Positions 56,945-64,000 of a stretch of 64,000 nt of DNA are shown here, one piece after another (the stretch's first letter is position 1; each line of letters opens with the position of its first letter). Both the position numbers and the translations under genes were made by a program. The stretch comes from Halomonas sp. M20 (GTDB taxonomy: Bacteria; Pseudomonadota; Gammaproteobacteria; Pseudomonadales; Halomonadaceae): assembly GCF_020622265.1 (NCBI RefSeq), contig NZ_JACNMQ010000004.1, positions 186,001 through 250,000 on the forward strand. The letters run 5' to 3'. The notes beneath the pieces are model-generated. The model was not told the origin of the DNA. It saw nothing but the letters and a program-made list of their open reading frames with translations, and searched no databases.

Positions 56945-57294
56945 TGCCCGGCATGAACGCCCAAACCGGCCGCCGCATCGACGGCCTCGATCATATCCGC
57001 CAGTCCGTGCGCGATATTCTCACCACGCCTATCGGTTCCCGGGTCATGCGCCGCGACTACGGCAGCCTGCTGCCCGATCTCATCGACCAGCCGCTGCACG
57101 ACGCCACCCTGCTGCAAGCCTATAGCGCCGCCATCATGGCCCTGCTGCGCTGGGAGCCGCGTATCCGCGTGCAGGCCATTCGCAAGAGCGTCAGCACCAC
57201 CCAGCCCGGCACCGCGACGCTCGAACTCGACGCCATCACCGCCGAGGGTGACGAGATCACGCTGGCAATACCGGTAACAGGAGCCAGCGCATGA
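56944..57294 (+). CDS. W: Baseplate protein W (gp25-like)
   Basis: 116 residues. GLDHIRQSVRDILTTPIGSRVMRRDYGSLLPDLIDQPL is the W/gp25-like lysozyme-fold signature. Starts inside the V stop (TAATG). Confidence 0.94.
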   Translation: MPGMNAQTGRRIDGLDHIRQSVRDILTTPIGSRVMRRDYGSLLPDLIDQPLHDATLLQAYSAAIMALLRWEPRIRVQAIRKSVSTTQPGTATLELDAITAEGDEITLAIPVTGASA

Positions 57295-58202
57295 GCAACC
57301 CCATCGATCTATCACGCTTGCCGGCCCCCACGGTCGTCGAAACGCTGGATTACGAGACCATACTCGACGAACGCAAGGCCGCCCTGGTCGCTCTGTACCC
57401 CAGCGACGAGCAGGCTGCCATCGCCGCCTTGCTCGAGCTCGAATCCGAGCCGCTCGCCAAGCTCTGCCAGGAAAACGCCTACCGCGAATTGCACTGGCGG
57501 CAGCGCGTCAACGAAGCGGCCAAGGCGGTGATGCTGGCGTTCTCGAAGAACGGCGACCTCGACCAACTCGCCGCGAATTACAACGTTGAGCGTCTCACCA
57601 TCGACCCCGGCGACCCGGATGCCGTGCCGCCGGTGCCGCCGACTTATGAAAGCAACGACGATCTGCGCCTGCGCGCTCAAAGGGCCTTCGAAGGGCTCAG
57701 CGTCGCCGGCCCGCGGGGCGCCTACATATTCCATGCACTGAGCGCCGATGGTCGTGTCGCCGATGCCACCGCCATCAGCCCATCGCCAGCCGCCGCGCTA
57801 GTGACGGTGCTTTCGCGGCTGGGCGATGGCACCGCAACGCAAGATCTGCTCGATGTTGTCACGGCCGCGCTATCGGCGGAAGACGTGCGCCCGGTCGGGG
57901 ACCGGCTCACGGTGCAATCTGCCGCCATCGTCAACTACAGCGTCGATGCCACCCTCTACGTCTACCCCGGTCCCGAGCAAGAGCCGATCCTCGCCGCTGC
58001 CGAGGCTGCCCTGGATGCGTATGTGAGCGCCCAGCGACGCATCGGACGCGACATTCGCCTGAGCGCCCTCTATGCCGTATTGCACGTCGAGGGCGTGCAG
58101 CGCGTCGAACTCACCGCGCCGCTGGTCGATGTGGTACTCGACGAGACCCAGGCCGCGCATTGCACCGGCACGAGTGTCGTGATCGGAGGCATCGATGAGT
58201 AA
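57291..58202 (+). CDS. J: Baseplate protein J
   Basis: 303 residues. IDLSRLPAPTVVETLDYETILDERKAAL at the start and GAYIFHALSADGRVADATAISPSPAAALVTVLSRLGDG in the middle are diagnostic. Wedge component of the baseplate. Overlaps W and I by ATGA-type junctions. Confidence 0.95.
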   Translation: MSNPIDLSRLPAPTVVETLDYETILDERKAALVALYPSDEQAAIAALLELESEPLAKLCQENAYRELHWRQRVNEAAKAVMLAFSKNGDLDQLAANYNVERLTIDPGDPDAVPPVPPTYESNDDLRLRAQRAFEGLSVAGPRGAYIFHALSADGRVADATAISPSPAAALVTVLSRLGDGTATQDLLDVVTAALSAEDVRPVGDRLTVQSAAIVNYSVDATLYVYPGPEQEPILAAAEAALDAYVSAQRRIGRDIRLSALYAVLHVEGVQRVELTAPLVDVVLDETQAAHCTGTSVVIGGIDE

Positions 58203-58815
58203 TTCGTTGCTGCCACCCAATGCCACGCCGCTGGAACGTCATGTCGCCGAGGCCCTGGCCGAGATTCAGCGCGTACCGGTGCCGTTGCGTCAATTGTGGA
58301 ACCCGGACACCTGCCCGGCGCATCTGCTGCCCTACCTTGCTTGGGCATTCAGCGTCGATCGCTGGGACACCACCTGGTCGGAAGCCACCAAGCGCGGCGT
58401 CGTGCGCGCCGCGTTCTACGTCCACCAGAAGAAAGGCACGATCTCGGCGCTGCGCCGGGTCGTCGAGCCCTTGGGTTATCTGCTGGAAGTCGATGAATGG
58501 TGGGAACAGGTGCCAGAGGGCGAGCCCGGCACCTTTGCCCTGCGCATCGGCGTGCTCGACACCGGCATCACCGACAGCATGTACACCGAGCTCACCCGGC
58601 TCGTCGATGATGCCAAGCCGCTCACCCGGCACATCACCGGGCTGGACCTTCTCGGCGAGTCGCGCGGCCCGCTGTATCTCGGCTCGGCCGTCTACGACGG
58701 CCACGAAACCACCGTCTACCCGTACACCGCCCCCGACACCCAGAGCAGCGGCCCGCTCTACATCGGCGGCGCGCTCGATGTCATCGACACAACCACCGTT
58801 TACCCTCAACCGTAG
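58195..58815 (+). CDS. I: Tail protein I
   Basis: 206 residues. LLPPNATPLERHVAEAL, LWNPDTCPAHLLPYLAWAFSVDRWD and KRGVVRAAFYVHQKKGTISALRRVVEPLGY match the gpI family. Links the baseplate to the tail fibre. The C-terminal 40 residues (GPLYLGSAVYDGHETTVYP, GPLYIGGALDVIDTTTVYP) form a repeat pair. Confidence 0.93.
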   Translation: MSNSLLPPNATPLERHVAEALAEIQRVPVPLRQLWNPDTCPAHLLPYLAWAFSVDRWDTTWSEATKRGVVRAAFYVHQKKGTISALRRVVEPLGYLLEVDEWWEQVPEGEPGTFALRIGVLDTGITDSMYTELTRLVDDAKPLTRHITGLDLLGESRGPLYLGSAVYDGHETTVYPYTAPDTQSSGPLYIGGALDVIDTTTVYPQP

Positions 58816-58823
58816 GAGCGCCC

Positions 58824-60017
58824 ATGGCCCAGTTCTACACACTGCCCACGGCAATCGGCGAAGCGAAGATCGCCAACGCCATCGCCTTGGGCACGAGCAT
58901 CACCATCACCGACCTCGCCATCGGCGATGGTGGCGGGGTCACGCCGGTGCCCGACAGCGACCGCACTATGCTGGTCAACGAGGTGCGCCGCGCCCCGATA
59001 AACACCAGCGTGGTGGACCCGGACAACCCTAACTGGATCGTTGTCGAGCAAGTGTTACCCCCTGACGTCGGTGGCTGGACCATACGCGAGATCGGGCTCT
59101 ATGACGCCGACGGCGATCTCATCGCCTATGGCAACTACCCCGAGACCTACAAGCCGCAATTATCTGAGGGGTCGGGAAGGACGCAAACGATCCGCTTCGT
59201 GATGCAGGTTTCGGACACGGCGACGGTCACCCTTAAAGTGGATCCGTCCGTCGTGCTGGCCACGCGCAAGTATGCCGACGATGGCGTCGCGGCGCACGAG
59301 CAAGATCCTCAAGCCCATACCGACGACCAGATCGCGCTTAGCGCCGATATACCGCAGGCCCCGGGAGCTACCAACGTCGGCGCCGCCCTGGCGGCCCTGG
59401 GTGATTTTGCAGCTGATGGCTATCAAAACATCGCCGTGTTCGACGCCCCAGGCGTTACTGCGTGGCCTGTGCCTCAAATGCTGAAAGATGGCATCCGCAA
59501 GGCGAATGTAACCGTACTTGGTGGAGGTGGTGGTGGGGCGCTGTCTAGCGACGCTCAGTCGTCGTATGGTGGTGCTGGCGCAGGTGGTGCATCCATATCG
59601 CTGCTGGATCTCACTGGTGTTAGCACGGTCACAGTGACCGTTGGAGCGGGTGGCGCTGGTGCCGCTAATGCTGGTAATCCTGGCACGAATGGCGGGAGTT
59701 CCTCGTTTGGTGCATATTTGTCGGCCTCGGGAGGGGACGGCGTCAGTACCGCATCTCTCGGGTTTGGAGCAGAGGGCGGCATTGGTACAGGCGGTCTTAT
59801 CAACGTCAACGGGGGAAACGGTTATCCAGCGACATCTACTGTCAACAGCGCCGCGAACTATTGGGGCGGTCAGGGTGGCGATTCGATTTTAGGCGGCGGC
59901 GGAAGGGGTGGGTCCAATGCATTTTCTACTCCTGGGACCGGTGCTGGTGGTGGATCAAAATACATCGCGGGCTCTGTGCCAGACGGTGGTGACGGCATTG
60001 TAATAGTGAGGTGGTGA
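58824..60017 (+). CDS. H: Tail fibre (P2 gpH position) with glycine-rich tip
   Basis: 397 residues, shorter than P2 gpH (669). Residues 1-150: conserved baseplate-attachment domain (FYTLPTAIGEAKIANAIALGTSITITDLAIGDGGG, GWTIREIGLYDADGDLIAYGNYPETYKP). Residues about 215-397: a Gly-rich domain with VTVLGGGGGGALSS, GAGAGGASIS, VTVGAGGAGAAN and IVIVRW, like the polyglycine sandwich adhesins. Tip DNA (59450-60017) has clearly lower GC than upstream, suggesting recombination of the receptor-binding end. GGAG site. Confidence 0.88.
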   Translation: MAQFYTLPTAIGEAKIANAIALGTSITITDLAIGDGGGVTPVPDSDRTMLVNEVRRAPINTSVVDPDNPNWIVVEQVLPPDVGGWTIREIGLYDADGDLIAYGNYPETYKPQLSEGSGRTQTIRFVMQVSDTATVTLKVDPSVVLATRKYADDGVAAHEQDPQAHTDDQIALSADIPQAPGATNVGAALAALGDFAADGYQNIAVFDAPGVTAWPVPQMLKDGIRKANVTVLGGGGGGALSSDAQSSYGGAGAGGASISLLDLTGVSTVTVTVGAGGAGAANAGNPGTNGGSSSFGAYLSASGGDGVSTASLGFGAEGGIGTGGLINVNGGNGYPATSTVNSAANYWGGQGGDSILGGGGRGGSNAFSTPGTGAGGGSKYIAGSVPDGGDGIVIVRW

Positions 60018-60018
60018 T

Positions 60019-60552
60019 ATGTGGGCACGAATTCATGATGGCACCGTGGCCGAAATCACGGACAAAGACCCCGAAGGGCGGTTTCATCCGTCCATCGAGT
60101 GGGTCGTCTGTCACGCCCAGGTCGTGCCGGGCTGGTCCTTCGATGGCGCAACTTTCGCAGCACCGCCCGCCGCGTCGCTCGGCGACTTGGCTGCCGCCGC
60201 CATGGGCCGCATAAACGACGGCTATACCCGGGCCCTGGGGGGCATTCTCGACGAGTACCCCGCCGCCGAAACGCCATCGTTCGATAAACAGGAGCGCGAA
60301 GCCCGAGGCTGGCAGGAATGGCATGCTGCTGGCGCCGACCCCGGCACCGAGCCGCCAACGCCCTACCTCGATGCGATGCTCGCCGAGCGTCCCATCGGCA
60401 AAGCCGAGCTGGTCGGTCGCATCATCGCCAAGGCCGACGCCTACGTTACGGCGCACGGCAGCGCCACGGGCCGGCGTCACCGGCTCGAAGACGACGTCAA
60501 AGCCGCGCAGCTTGCCGAGGACCGCGCCGCGCTGGAAAAAATCGACTGGTAA
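60019..60552 (+). CDS. Tail-fibre-associated protein in the G position
   Basis: 177 residues. N-terminal MWARIHDGTVAEITDKDPEGRFHPSIEWV, VVPGWSFDG, a disordered central part, and a helical C-terminus (HGSATGRRHRLEDDVKAAQLAEDRAALEKIDW). This resembles fibre-assembly or DUF4376-type proteins that follow fibre genes; no strong match to P2 gpG. GAGGTGGTGAT ribosome site overlaps the H stop. Confidence 0.6.
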   Translation: MWARIHDGTVAEITDKDPEGRFHPSIEWVVCHAQVVPGWSFDGATFAAPPAASLGDLAAAAMGRINDGYTRALGGILDEYPAAETPSFDKQEREARGWQEWHAAGADPGTEPPTPYLDAMLAERPIGKAELVGRIIAKADAYVTAHGSATGRRHRLEDDVKAAQLAEDRAALEKIDW

Positions 60553-60568
60553 CCGCTGCCCTCACCCT

Positions 60569-60592
60569 AGCCCGCCGCCCGGCGGGCTTTTC
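60569..60592 (+). terminator. Terminator ending the V-to-fibre operon
   Basis: AGCCCGCC / GGCGGGCT with a GCCC loop, then TTTTCC, just before the P_F dyad. Confidence 0.85.
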
Positions 60593-60603
60593 CTGCCTTA
60601 CAG

Positions 60604-60671
60604 GTTGTAAACCGACCATCTACAACCCCAATCACTAGAGCCTCGCGCCCGCGCGGGCAAGCATGGCAACA
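60604..60671 (+). promoter_or_regulatory. Late promoter P_F
   Basis: Dyad at 60604-60626, ACTAGAGC downstream, and GCGCGGGCAAGCATGGC (60651-60667) identical to P_V; -10-like AAGCAT at 60659-60664, predicted +1 near 60671. Confidence 0.75.
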
Positions 60672-60713
60672 CGCAATGCATTGCCAATCGCTCACCCTGC
60701 GCAGGAGCCCATC

Positions 60714-62228
60714 ATGGCCCAGGATTACCATCACGGCGTTCGCGTCGTCGAAGTCAACGAAGGCACCCGACCGATACGCACCGTCAGCACCGCCGTGGTC
60801 GGTGTGATCTGTACCGCTCCCGAAGCCGCCGCCGGCGTGGCCGCCGCCTTGACTCTAAATTTCGCCGCAGCCTATACCGGCATCACCTACACCGCCGCTT
60901 CGGCAGGCACCGACGGTAACGCCATCCGCGTTCGCTATCTCGATCCCGACGACGTCTCCCAGGCGCTGGCGGTCAGCGTCAGCGGCAAGGACATCACCGT
61001 CCGCCTTGCCACCGACATCGAGGGCGCCATTACCAGCACCGCCGCCGAGGTGGCTACGGCCATCAACGGCGCGCCGGAAGCCGCGGCCCTGGTCACCGCC
61101 ACCGAGGACGGTAGTGGTGCGGGCGTGGTCTCCGCCATCGGTTACCAGAACCTGACAGGCGGCCAGGACGAACCCCTGCCGCTGGATACACCGGTGCTGG
61201 TCACGGATATCTACGCCGCCATCGCCAATGCCGGCGAAGAGGGAACGCTGGCCCGCTCGCTGGATGCCATCGTCAAGCAGACCAAGACCCTGGTGGTAGC
61301 GGTTCGGGTCGCGGAGGGTGTCGACGACGCCGAGACCAAGGCCAACGTCATAGGCGGTGTCGACCCACTCACCGGCAAGAAGACCGGCATGCAGGCGCTG
61401 CTGGCCGCCGAGCAGCGCTTCGGCGTCAAGCCGCGCATTCTCGGCGTGCCGGAGCTCGACGACGCGGACGTGACCAGCGAGCTGATCGCCATCGGCCAGA
61501 AGCTGCGCGCCTTCGTCTACGCCTCCGCCGGCGACAGCAAGACCAAGGAAGAAGCGGCCATGTACCGCGAGAACTTCGGCGCTCGCGAGGTCATGGTGAT
61601 CTGGCCGGACTTCACCGGCTTCGACACCGTTACCCAGTCCACCCGCACGCACAGCGCCGTAGCCCGGGCGCTGGGTCTGCGCGCCAAGCTCGACAACGAA
61701 ATCGGCTGGCACAAGACGCTCTCCAACATCGCGGTCAACGGCGTCAGCGGCATCAGCCAAGACGTGTTCTGGGATTTACAGGATCCGGCCACCGATGCGG
61801 GCTATCTCAACAGCCACGAGGTGACCACGCTGATCAATCGCGGCGGCTACCGCTTCTGGGGCTCGCGCACCTGCTCAATCGATCCGCTGTTCGCCTTCGA
61901 GAACTACACCCGCACCGCCCAGGTACTCGCCGACACCATCGCCGAGGCGCACCTCTGGGCCGTGGACAAGCCGATGCATCCGAGCCTGGTCAAGGACATC
62001 GTCGAAGGCATCAACGCCAAGTTCCGCGAACTGATTCGGCTCGGCTACCTGCTCGGTGGCGAAGCCTGGTTCGACGAAGAGATCAACAGCCCCGAGGTGC
62101 TCAAGGCGGGCAAGCTCTACATCGACTACGACTACACCCCGGTGCCGCCGCTGGAGAACCTGATGCTGCAGCAGCGCATCACCGACCGCTACCTGGTCGA
62201 CTTCGCCGACCGTGTCGCCGCCGCTTAA
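60714..62228 (+). CDS. FI: Tail sheath protein (P2 gpFI family) with an inserted domain
   Basis: 504 residues from ATG 60714 (AGGAG site), about 108 more than P2 gpFI (396). MAQDYHHGVRVVEVNEGTRPIRTVSTAVVGVICTAPEA is followed by an extra block of about 100 residues (43-145; TYTAASAGTDGNAIRVRYLDPDD, TSTAAEVATAINGAPEAAALVTATEDGSG), then the sheath continues at LPLDTPVLVTDI. The C-terminal YIDYDYTPVPPLENLMLQQRITDRYL is intact. The insert should lie on the outside of the tail. Confidence 0.95.
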   Translation: MAQDYHHGVRVVEVNEGTRPIRTVSTAVVGVICTAPEAAAGVAAALTLNFAAAYTGITYTAASAGTDGNAIRVRYLDPDDVSQALAVSVSGKDITVRLATDIEGAITSTAAEVATAINGAPEAAALVTATEDGSGAGVVSAIGYQNLTGGQDEPLPLDTPVLVTDIYAAIANAGEEGTLARSLDAIVKQTKTLVVAVRVAEGVDDAETKANVIGGVDPLTGKKTGMQALLAAEQRFGVKPRILGVPELDDADVTSELIAIGQKLRAFVYASAGDSKTKEEAAMYRENFGAREVMVIWPDFTGFDTVTQSTRTHSAVARALGLRAKLDNEIGWHKTLSNIAVNGVSGISQDVFWDLQDPATDAGYLNSHEVTTLINRGGYRFWGSRTCSIDPLFAFENYTRTAQVLADTIAEAHLWAVDKPMHPSLVKDIVEGINAKFRELIRLGYLLGGEAWFDEEINSPEVLKAGKLYIDYDYTPVPPLENLMLQQRITDRYLVDFADRVAAA

Positions 62229-62242
62229 ACAGGAGATAGACC

Positions 62243-62752
62243 ATGGCACTTCCCAAGATTCTGAAAGATTTCAACCTGTTCGGCGACGGCGACAACTGGC
62301 AGGGCCAGATTCCGTCCCTCACGCTGCCGGAACTCGCCCGGCGCATGGTCGAGTACGAGGGCGGCGGCATGGAAGGCCCCATCGAAGTCGACCAGGGCGC
62401 CCAGCTGCAGGAGTTCGAGTGGACCGCCGGTGGCATGATCGCCGAGATCTTCGACAGCTACGGCTCACCGATCCACGACGCCGCCCTGCTACGCATGACC
62501 GGCAGCTACGAAAGCGACGAGACCGGCGAGACGTTCCCGGTGGAGATCGTCGTGCGCGGACGCCACAAGACCATCGCCATGGGCGAAGCATCAAAGGGCG
62601 ACAACAACACTATCTCGGTCACCACCACCGTCAGTTACTACAAACTGACCGTCGACGGCGAGGATCTTATCGAGCGCGACGTGCCCGGCATGGTGTTCAA
62701 GGTGCGCGGCGTAGACCGCTACGCCCAACGCCGCCGGAATCTCGGCGTATAA
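62243..62752 (+). CDS. FII: Tail tube protein (P2 gpFII family)
   Basis: 169 residues. ALPKILKDFNLFGDGDNWQGQIPSLTLPELARRMVEYEGGGM and TMGE-like KTIAMGEASKGDNNTISVTTTVSYYKLTVDGEDLIERDV are full-length matches. AGGAGA site. Confidence 0.95.
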   Translation: MALPKILKDFNLFGDGDNWQGQIPSLTLPELARRMVEYEGGGMEGPIEVDQGAQLQEFEWTAGGMIAEIFDSYGSPIHDAALLRMTGSYESDETGETFPVEIVVRGRHKTIAMGEASKGDNNTISVTTTVSYYKLTVDGEDLIERDVPGMVFKVRGVDRYAQRRRNLGV

Positions 62753-62830
62753 GCGCCCATCGATCCATCCAGCGCCGGCCAGCAGGCCGGCCCAGCAATA
62801 CAAGCCATCATCAACCCCCAGGAGAAACCC

Positions 62831-63172
62831 ATGAGCGAGCAGGAACAGAAGCAAGCCCCGGCAGCGTCAAGCGTCACCACCGAAACCGTCGAGCTCGACA
62901 CACCCATCCAGCGTGGCTCGAAAAGCGTCGCCACCATCACCGTGCGCAAGCCGCTGGCCGGCGCCCTGCGCGGCGTCAGCCTGACGGACGTGCTGCAGAT
63001 GGACGTATCGGCGCTATGCAAGGTGCTGCCGCGTATCACCGACCCGGCATTGACCGATGCGGAGCTGCGCAACCTGGACCCGGCGGACATGGTGCAGCTG
63101 GGCGGCGTGGTGGCGGGTTTTTTGCTACCGAAGCGGGCCAAGGGGGAGAACCCGGATTACCTCGAAGCGTAG
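62831..63172 (+). CDS. E: Tail assembly chaperone gpE
   Basis: 113 residues. VELDTPIQRGSKSVATITVRKPLAGALRGVSLTDVLQMDVSALCKVLPRITDPALTDAELRNLDPADMVQLGGVVAGF is the P2 gpE pattern. AGGAG site. A slip site near the end makes the longer E' form. Confidence 0.93.
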   Translation: MSEQEQKQAPAASSVTTETVELDTPIQRGSKSVATITVRKPLAGALRGVSLTDVLQMDVSALCKVLPRITDPALTDAELRNLDPADMVQLGGVVAGFLLPKRAKGENPDYLEA

Positions 63173-63306
63173 ACGATGCCATGGCGGACCTTGCCATGGT
63201 GTTCCACTGGCGGCCGGAGGACATGGCCGCCATGCCCCTCACCGAGCTGATGGAGTGGCGTGAGCGCGCCAGAATCCGCAGCCAGACCGATCAACCGAAA
63301 CGCTAA
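62831..63306 (+). CDS. E': Frameshifted fusion gpE-E' (158 residues)
   Basis: Reading E to base 63124, slipping back one base at T-TTT-TTG (63118-63124), then reading 63124-63306 gives a 158-residue product ending ...LMEWRERARIRSQTDQPKR. The second frame is open, protein-like (DDAMADLAMVFHWRPEDMAAM) and follows the conserved tail-chaperone frameshift known in P2 and lambda. Confidence 0.88.
63118..63124 (+). promoter_or_regulatory. Slippery heptamer TTTTTTG for -1 frameshifting
   Basis: In the E frame it reads ggT TTT TTG. This is the same heptamer as in P2 gene E. No need to assume any upstream stimulator. Confidence 0.85.
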
Positions 63307-63314
63307 GGACCGAC

Positions 63315-64000
63315 ATGGCCCGCGATCTCAAGCTGCAAGTCATCCTCGACGCAGTCGACCGGGTCACCGGTCCGCTCAAGAACATCACCCGCGGCAGCGG
63401 CAAGACCGCCGAGGCATTGAAGGCCAGCCGGGAAGAACTCAAGCGACTCAATCAACAGCAGCGCGACGCCAAGACCCGCATGGATCAGGCCGGCGGCGCC
63501 ACGGATCGCTACGCGGACGAGCAGCGTGCGCTTGCCGCACGGATAAAAGACGTCAACGCCCATATCAAGACCCAGCAGGAGCGGCTTTCCAAGCTCGCCC
63601 AGAAGCAGAAGGCGGCCCGGGACGCCAGCCGACGCTATTCTCGCGATCTCAACCGCGCCCAGGCCATGGCCGGCACCGGGGCTGCTGGTCTGGCAACCGG
63701 CGGAGCTGCCCTCTATGGCGGTGCCCGGCTGCTCGCCCCCGGAGTGGACTACGGTGCGGCAATGTCCCGCGTGCAGGCCCTGACCCGATTGGACAAGGAC
63801 GACCCGCGCCTGCAGGCGCTGATGGATCAAGCCCGGGAACTGGGCTCGACCACGTCTTTCAGTGCCACCGAGGCCGCCGGAGCACAGGGCTTTCTGGGTA
63901 TGGCGGGCTTCGACCCGGAGGCGATACTTGCCGCCATGCCGGACATGCTGGCCCTGGCCAAGGCCAGCAACGCGGAGCTTGGCAGGACGGCGGACATTGC
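63315..64000 (+). CDS. T: Tape measure protein gpT (5' part, runs off the window)
   Basis: At least 228 residues. ATG 63315 with AAGGA upstream. Begins ARDLKLQVILDAVDRVTGPLKNI, then a long coiled coil (residues about 30-115), a Gly/Ala hydrophobic hinge (MAGTGAAGLATGGAALYGGARLL) and the conserved VDYGAAMSRVQALT, ELGSTTSFSATEAAGAQGFLGMAGF. It sets tail length. Open to the last base. Confidence 0.93.
   Translation, partial: MARDLKLQVILDAVDRVTGPLKNITRGSGKTAEALKASREELKRLNQQQRDAKTRMDQAGGATDRYADEQRALAARIKDVNAHIKTQQERLSKLAQKQKAARDASRRYSRDLNRAQAMAGTGAAGLATGGAALYGGARLLAPGVDYGAAMSRVQALTRLDKDDPRLQALMDQARELGSTTSFSATEAAGAQGFLGMAGFDPEAILAAMPDMLALAKASNAELGRTADI

Larger units (their letters stand above)
46400..64000. 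mobile_element. P2-like prophage integrated at dusA (left part)
   Basis: From the dusA att site rightward: repeat array, cos candidate, then virion genes in the exact P2 order Q-P-O-N-M-L-X ... R-S-V-W-J-I-H-(G)-FI-FII-E-E'-T, with Q and P leftward. All frames are open. It is GC-richer than its flanks except the attL-cos stretch and the tail-fibre tip. Integrase, repressor, replication genes, gpU, gpD and ogr are not present; they should follow T beyond position 64000. Placement of attP near cos differs from P2, where the early genes lie to the left of cos. Confidence 0.93.

Noticed and set aside
62212-63306. 364-codon frame spanning FII and E
   Set aside because: Only its last 60 codons are real, as the E' extension; the rest is a shadow of FII and E.

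Overview
The window looks like the chromosome of a gammaproteobacterium, most likely a halophile of the Halomonadaceae (Halomonas and relatives). This is an inference from protein flavour, the acidic secreted protein, sodium-symport and stress genes, and gene order (sdhCDAB-sucAB-lpd-sucCD with divergent gltA; gltX followed by tRNA-Ala and tRNA-Glu). No rRNA or species marker is present.

Positions 1-23.2 kb hold ordinary host genes: slyB-like lipoprotein, slyD, a CDP-alcohol phosphatidyltransferase, a membrane/flavin-reductase fusion, a periplasmic msrA, two MFS carriers, a giant DUF1266 protein, gabT, katE (HPII type), small stress membrane proteins, a sodium:solute symporter, ycjX-ycjF, a universal stress protein and an AI-2E-type permease. 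At 23.4-28 kb lie rnb (RNase II) and, behind a very AT-rich 430-base spacer, an acidic RTX beta-helix protein with two near-identical CBM2-like repeats, probably a type I-secreted polysaccharide-active protein. Positions 28-41.6 kb carry a TCA-cycle supercluster (sucDC, lpd, sucB, sucA, sdhBADC leftward; gltA rightward). Positions 42.1-45.6 kb hold tRNA-Glu, tRNA-Ala, gltX, an SDR and an XRE regulator with a degenerate S24 domain.

From about 46.4 kb to the right edge is the left part of a P2-like (Peduovirus-type) prophage. Its left border falls in a 5' fragment of dusA, a well-known prophage integration target. Then come about 650 bases with no recognised gene, containing a two-fold symmetric array of AAAGGTRAY repeats around an AT-rich core (candidate replication origin or operator) and a candidate cos site (11 of 12 bases like the start of P2 cos). 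The late genes follow in P2 order: Q and P leftward; O, N, M, L, X, a divergent lysis cassette, R, S, V, W, J, I, tail fibre, a G-position gene, FI, FII, E/E' (with a TTTTTTG slip site) and the start of T. Integrase, repressor, replication genes, ogr and D are not in the window and are expected to the right.

The four late transcription units (P, O, V, F) share one promoter architecture that aligns without gaps: a GTTGTA-N11-TACAAC dyad about 55 bases upstream of the predicted start. In P and V the predicted transcription start coincides with the ATG, suggesting leaderless mRNAs. The most novel items are the symmetric repeat array, the late-promoter set with leaderless starts, a roughly 100-residue extra domain in the tail sheath, and the non-P2 lysis cassette.
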